NCBI GenBank assembly: GCA_019321725.1
Contig: CM033109.1
Span: 11,749,993 to 11,813,992, forward strand
DNA length: 64,000 nucleotides
Reading direction: 5' to 3'
DNA from: Paulownia fortunei
Taxonomy: Eukaryota > Streptophyta > Magnoliopsida > Lamiales > Paulowniaceae
Positions within the stretch are counted from its first letter, which is position 1. Each line of letters opens with the position of its first letter. Below are positions 59,131-64,000 of this stretch, piece by piece. A model generated the notes under the pieces. It was not told the origin of the DNA. It searched no databases and saw only the letters and a program-made list of their open reading frames with translations. Made by a program: the position numbers and the translations under genes.

Positions 59131-60793
59131 TTTTTATTTGGGCAGTTGAGCTCAAAGGTAAGGATAACACATTATTTTGTGTCAATGGTCAAAGGTTGAA
59201 ACATTATTATGGACATGAAATTTGGAAGATATCTAATCTTTCACTTGGGGAAGCAACATAAGGTATTCGATTTCAGTCTAGCTAAAGACTTTAAACAGAG
59301 CGCTTCTCGGGAGGCAACCCAAGCTCTCTTTTCTTATTTTCATGTGTGTTGTTTTGTTCTTGTTATTAGTGTGTTATTTCATATCATAATGATTATTTCT
59401 TAATATTTTACTCATTTTTACAGGCTAAATGCTGAAAAAAAAAGCAGGGTTTTAATTCCGAAAGAACATCACCCATTTTCAGGAAAGTTCTCTAATTTTA
59501 CAATTCTCTCAATCAGTGAGGACAATGCTTATTAAGTTTGGGGGGAAGTTTAGGATAATTGCCTTGTTGTTTAAGACATTTAATGCTTATTTGTAGCTTT
59601 TTTTGGTTTATTGATTTGTTTAGTTTATTGATTGTCAAGTTTAGTGATCAACAATGTGCATATTAAAAAAAATGAATATTAGAATATATACTTTTGTTTT
59701 CATGTCTAAACATAAAAAATGGTTTTATTTACTTTATGAGGTTCTGTGAATTTTGATACACTAAGTAGTTTGTTGAGTTACATTTAATTATTTAGAGACA
59801 GTTTATAAGGTCTAATTATTTCCTAAATGATCCCACCAACCTCTAGAACTTGCTTGATCACTAGTCGAGGTGAAATACTAGGTAGCATAATATTAAGGAA
59901 ATGATTTAGGCTATTTTTGGACCATTTGAGTCTTTCAATCCAACCTATACTTGAATTATTCCCTAGTGTCCCTTCTTGAGCTTATTGAAATAATTCTTTG
60001 GACACCCTATACACATTATCGAGCTTTATGAAAAAAATCCAATATTCTACCCTTTTTCATCTCATTTACACAATCATTCTTGAATGAATTGTTGTATTCA
60101 AAAAAAGAAGAAGCAAAATTAAAGGGAAGAAAAGATTGAAAAATAATGAAAATGAAGAGATTATGAATTGAGGTGTATGATTTGAACTCTCTAAAATAAA
60201 TAGACCCCCATTGCATACAATAAAAGAAATAAGTTTGGAGGTAATCCAAGATCAAAAAGAAGAAGAATGGGATGTTCAATAAAGAAAAATGAAGGGATTG
60301 ATGAAGAAGTTGGTGTTCATTCATAAAGGTTCTAGTATGATTGTGTAAAATGAGTAAATTTTAGCTACAATTTTTCATATATTCCCATCATTACCCAAGC
60401 CTCGCAATATAAGTTTTGGAAGTCCTTTTGATCTTTGATGCTATGATCTACCGATATTAGTGGAGACTAATGTGAAAAACAAGCCAATGGAGTTTGGTAA
60501 GCACTTCAAAAGTGGATCAAATATGAGTAGTTAGCTTTATAAACCTATCCGAATGATAAATAAAATTTGATAAACTACTACTTTCACACTCACACACACA
60601 AGACCATAAAGTTAAGTGAAACCAATATGCATGTTAACATGTAAACTTAGTATATTTTTCTAATCTTTTGAGATGAGATGTGAAAAAGAAATAATCTTTC
60701 TCAACTTTGGTTACCTATTTAATAGAGGGGTTGTTACTGAAAATTTCATGTTTGATGCTTGAGGACAAACAAATCTTCATGTTTTGGGGTATT
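59131..60793 (+). other. Athila post-integrase non-coding region
   Basis: Contains the conserved stretch AGCGCTTCTCGGGAGGCAACCC at 59298-59319 (usual AGCGCTTGTTGGGAGGCAACCC, which follows integrase in Athila-type elements). An AAGTTTGGGGGGAAGTTTAG tract lies at about 59537, and the final purine-rich stretch is just before 60794. No env-like frame is recognisable. A frame at 60324-60016 (-) is a chance product. Confidence 0.75.
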
Positions 60794-62312
60794 TGATAAG
60801 TTGGTTTTATACCAACAATTCATATGCCTTTTGATTAACATTTAGTTTATTTTTAAATATTTTTGCTACTTTTTATGCATTTAGTTTGAAATTTTGTAGG
60901 TAATGTCAAAAGGAGAAGAAAATGAAAAGAAACCAAAAACTTGGTTGAAATGTTGAAGAATCTGAATTGTGGTGCAACTGATGACAGTTTTTTTATTTCA
61001 GTCATAACTCTTTGGTCAAATATGATTTTGACTTAATTCTTGAACCAATAGAAAGAAAGAGATATATGTATAACTTCTATGTTTACCACAAAATCCAATT
61101 CTATCGATCTCAAAAAGAAAAACTGAGTTCAAAAGTCAGCACTAGGCTGTAATTTTCTACTATGACACATCTTGGTGTTTTAGGCATAACTATCTCCATA
61201 GATATCATATTTAGTTGATTCAAATGCCTGTGGAAATCCAAGACAGAGAGATACAATTCTTATGAAGACACAAAAAATCATTTCGGGCTAGAAAGAGGTC
61301 CAAAATGGGTTTAAAAAAGCTGAAGACACTAAAGATAGTGCCTAGCTATGCCAGGCTGTTCAGTCAGCGCCTGCACGTTGCCATACGGGTAAAAAGGGCA
61401 AAATAGGTTTTTAGCCCTCTTTAGGGCTTCTCCTATCTGATTTTAAGGACCCCAAAGAGCCTCCAAAGATATTCTGGAGGTGAAGAGTTGTTCTTGGATG
61501 GAAGAAGGCTGCTTGATAGTGAGAGCTTGCTGCTGGGCAGAGAGCTTCCATTTCACAAATTGGTGAACAATTTCCATGCTCTTTCTTATGTATTTCTTGA
61601 TGTTATATTCATATATGATGAACTAAATATTTCTTTCTAGAGGATGATGTAACCTTATTTGAAATTATGTTTTGAATTCCAAATATTATTAGTTCAAGTT
61701 ATTCATCTTGTTTGTGTTATCTTATTTAGTATTGCATCTTGATTATTTGGCCATTAATTGAGAGTGTTTGATGTATGAGATTTGATACTCGAGAGAGGGA
61801 ATATTATACATGATCATAAAGATAACATAACCTAGGAATCATAGAGTTAAGAAGCTTATGAAACCTTTGAAGTTTTGAAGAGGAATTCATTGAACCTTTG
61901 TAGAGTTTTATTCTTGAGTTTTTATAGAGATATTGAAATTCATATTAGAACTCATAATCAATTCGGTACTCGAGAGAGGGAATTGATGAGCTTAGGAATT
62001 CTTGACTTGAATTAGTATGTTTTGGAAGGAAGAACATAAGTGATAATTATGTGAGTCATTCCTCTAGAATTTCTTATTCATAAAGTGTTTGTTGTATTGC
62101 TTCTAAGAACTCTAGTTTTATCTTTGCAATTTTTATCTTATTCTACTTTGTTTACCAATCATCACTTAATTTTTTAGATAAAATTAGGACTATTTGAACT
62201 ACAATACTTGCTGCAAATTTTAGTTACAATCCTTGCAGATACTCAACTCAACTCACCGTTGTATTAAAACTTGACACCGTGCACTTGCGATTTGCAAAAT
62301 ATATCACGAACA
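60794..62312 (+). repeat. 3' LTR of the Athila-type element
   Basis: Begins TGATAAGTTGGTTTTATACC after GGGGTATT and ends CCGTGCACTTGCGATTTGC...CACGAACA. It aligns with 26238-27889. Its G+C-rich block (about 61335-61395, GTGCCTAGCTATGCCAGGC, GCGCCTGCACGTTGCC) differs from that of the other LTR. Just after it, chromovirus LTR sequence resumes, so this element was inserted into that LTR. Confidence 0.8.
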
Positions 62313-62751
62313 GAAAGCATGAAGCCTGTGCTGCAAATTTTTATCAACCTAGTCAACCAACCAACCAAATTGCACCATTTTGCATACTTTTAGTTCTTAG
62401 CCAAAGGTAACATATTTCAAGTACATATTTAGGCAACTAATCACTTTATCATACAACTAGTATGGAGAAATACAAATAATTCATCTCATGGCCATTCAAT
62501 ACATCAATCTTCCTTAATCGAGATACCGAGCTTTTCACTACAAAAAGGCACTTAAGCAATATGTTAAATCAAGAAACAAAAGTTTGATCTCATATTTTAT
62601 GTACTAATGCATGTTAAAGCATAACTAAAGTATATAATAACAATTATTCATATTCATGTAATCATGCTATTTGTATGACATAATTCGATAATGCACATTG
62701 ATTAGATGCAAAATGCTTATTATTGGAGAGAATTGAGAATTGGGCATTACA
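62313..62751 (-). repeat. 3' LTR of chromovirus (-), interrupted
   Basis: On the - strand it starts TGTAATGCCCAATTCTC at 62751, next to the purine-rich AAGGAATGATGGAT. It aligns with 30185-30610 down to about 62340 and is then cut by the Athila-type element. The first 25-30 bases (62313-62340) are uncertain. Confidence 0.75.
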
Positions 62752-64000
62752 ATCCATCATTCCTTATAAAAATTTCATCATCGAAATTTGACGTATCAAA
62801 TAATTCTAGATATTTGCTCTGCATTTCTTCTTCTCTTTCCCATGTTGCTTCTTCTATAGCATGATTCCTCCACAACACTTTAACAAGTCGAATCTTTTTT
62901 GTTCTCAATTCTTTTTCCTTCTGATCTAGAATTTGTACTTGTTTCTCTTCATAGGCTAAATCAGGAGTCAATTCCAATGGTTCATAACTCAACTCATGAG
63001 AGGGGTTTGAAATGTACTTCCTCAACATAGACAGATGGAAAATATTGTGAACACTAGATAATGACGGAGGTAGAGCCACTCTATAAGCTTTATCACCAAC
63101 TCTTTCGAGAATCTCAAATGGGCCGACATACCTTGGGCTTAGTTTTCCTTTCTTTCCAAATCTCATGACATCTTTCATGGAAGCTACTTTTAAGAACACA
63201 TGATCCCCAACAAGAAACTCTAGGTCTTTTCTCCATTTATCTGCATAACTTTTCTGTCTATTTTGCATGATCTTCATTCTCTCTCGTATCTTCTCCACTA
63301 TCGTAGTGGTATGTTGAACTATTTCTAGACTAAGTAAGCTTCGTTCTCCAACTTTATCCCAATGAACTAGAGACCTACATTTTCTTCCATACAATGCTTT
63401 ATAAGGCGTCATTCCAATTATTGATTGGTAGCTATTATTATAAGTAAACTCCACTAAGGGAAGCTTAGCATCCCAACTCCCTTGAAAATCTAGCACACAA
63501 GCTCTTAATATATCCTCTAATATCTTAATAACGCTCTCTGATTGTCCATCACTTTGTGGATGAAATGTTGTACTAAATGTAAGTTTTGTTCCCATGGCAC
63601 TGTGTAAGCTCTTCCAAAATGTAGATGTAAACTTAGGATCTCTGTCGGACACTATTGAAACTAGCTCCCCATGTAACCTGACTATTTCTTTAATATATTA
63701 TTGAGCATACTGGTCCATATTGTATGTGGATTTCACTGGAAGAAAATGGGTTGATTTAGTTAATCTATCAACAATCACCCATATGGAATTATACCCCTTT
63801 TGTGTTCTAGGTAATCCAAGCACAAAGTCCATTGTAATATGCTCCCATTTCCACTCTAGAATCAACAAAAGCTTCAACAACCCGATGGTCTTTGATGTTC
63901 AATCTTAAATCATTGACAAGTTAGACATTCAACCATAAATTTTGCCATATCTCTCTTTATTTTAGGCCACCAATAATGTTGTTGTAAGTCCTTATATATT
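62747..64000 (-). pseudogene. Chromovirus integrase with chromodomain (partial, continues past the window)
   Basis: On the - strand from the window end: zinc-binding tail HYWWPKIKRDMAKFM, ECLTCQ, then frameshifted EWKWEHITMDFVLGLPRTQK and WVIVDRLTKSTHFLPV (first Asp in TMDF). A stop (TTA to TAA, near 63698) falls in QYAQ(L)YIKEIVRLHG. The 301-codon open frame (63652-62747) has VSDRDPKFTSTFW (second Asp), HPQSDGQSESVIKILEDILR (Glu), the GPY-type module GPFEILERVGDKAYRVALPP, VHNIFHLSMLRKY, and a chromodomain-like end IRLVKVLWRNHAIEEATWER then EEEMQSKYLELF. It ends four bases into the LTR. It resembles the Tekay/Del group. Except for the frameshift and stops upstream it is the best preserved coding region here. 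Confidence 0.92.

Noticed and set aside
1..64000. CRISPR arrays, operons, bacterial promoters or organelle insertions
   Set aside because: No spaced direct repeats, no dense coding and no organelle gene sequence; the retrotransposon content is that of a plant nucleus.
1..64000. tRNA or rRNA genes
   Set aside because: No cloverleaf with conserved TTC-arm sequence or rRNA segment noticed by eye; tRNA matches seen are only primer sites beside LTRs.

Overview
This is AT-rich nuclear DNA from a plant, most likely a eudicot with a repeat-rich genome. No complete, intact host gene is visible. About nine tenths of the window is LTR retrotransposon sequence inserted into other retrotransposons, mostly broken. 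The plant assignment rests on Athila-type Ty3/gypsy pol, chromovirus integrase with a chromodomain, SIRE-like and other Ty1/copia pol, initiator-tRNA-Met primer sites next to copia LTRs, and TG...CA LTRs with 5-bp target duplications. A run of exactly 100 N (28236-28335) marks a scaffold gap.

Layout. 1-2295: unassigned DNA with one promoter-like spot. 2296-12131: a copia LTR fragment and a scrambled SIRE-like copia (+), split in its RNase H by a 5.3-kb element (6383-11707, - strand, 5-bp target duplication). 12280-18566: a decayed copia (-) with 3' LTR, pol and primer site, its 5' LTR cut at 18566 by a second Athila-like element (18567 to about 24780, -). 24890-33670: 3' ends and LTRs of two more Athila-like elements (+), the gap, and two chromovirus-type LTRs. 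33767-35480: a broken BED zinc finger and a possible host exon. 35690-40589: another copia (-). 40590-54375: a long copia (+) with both LTRs, carrying a MITE-like insert, a nested solo LTR and two internal tandem duplications. 54376-55652: an inverted copia LTR. 55653-62312: an Athila-type gypsy (+) with RT, RNase H, integrase and 3' LTR. 62313-64000: 3' end of a chromovirus (-) with a long open integrase-chromodomain frame.

Most notable: the two elements at 6383-11707 and 18567-24780 each carry, in sense orientation between pol (or primer site) and 3' LTR, the same host-derived segment of about 1.5 kb. It holds an intron-less LOG-like (cytokinin riboside 5'-monophosphate phosphoribohydrolase) pseudogene and an unidentified conserved reading frame. 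This looks like an Athila-lineage retrotransposon that captured a spliced cytokinin-activation gene and moved it. Both copies are now dead. All assignments come from reading translations and repeat structure by eye; no database search was run.
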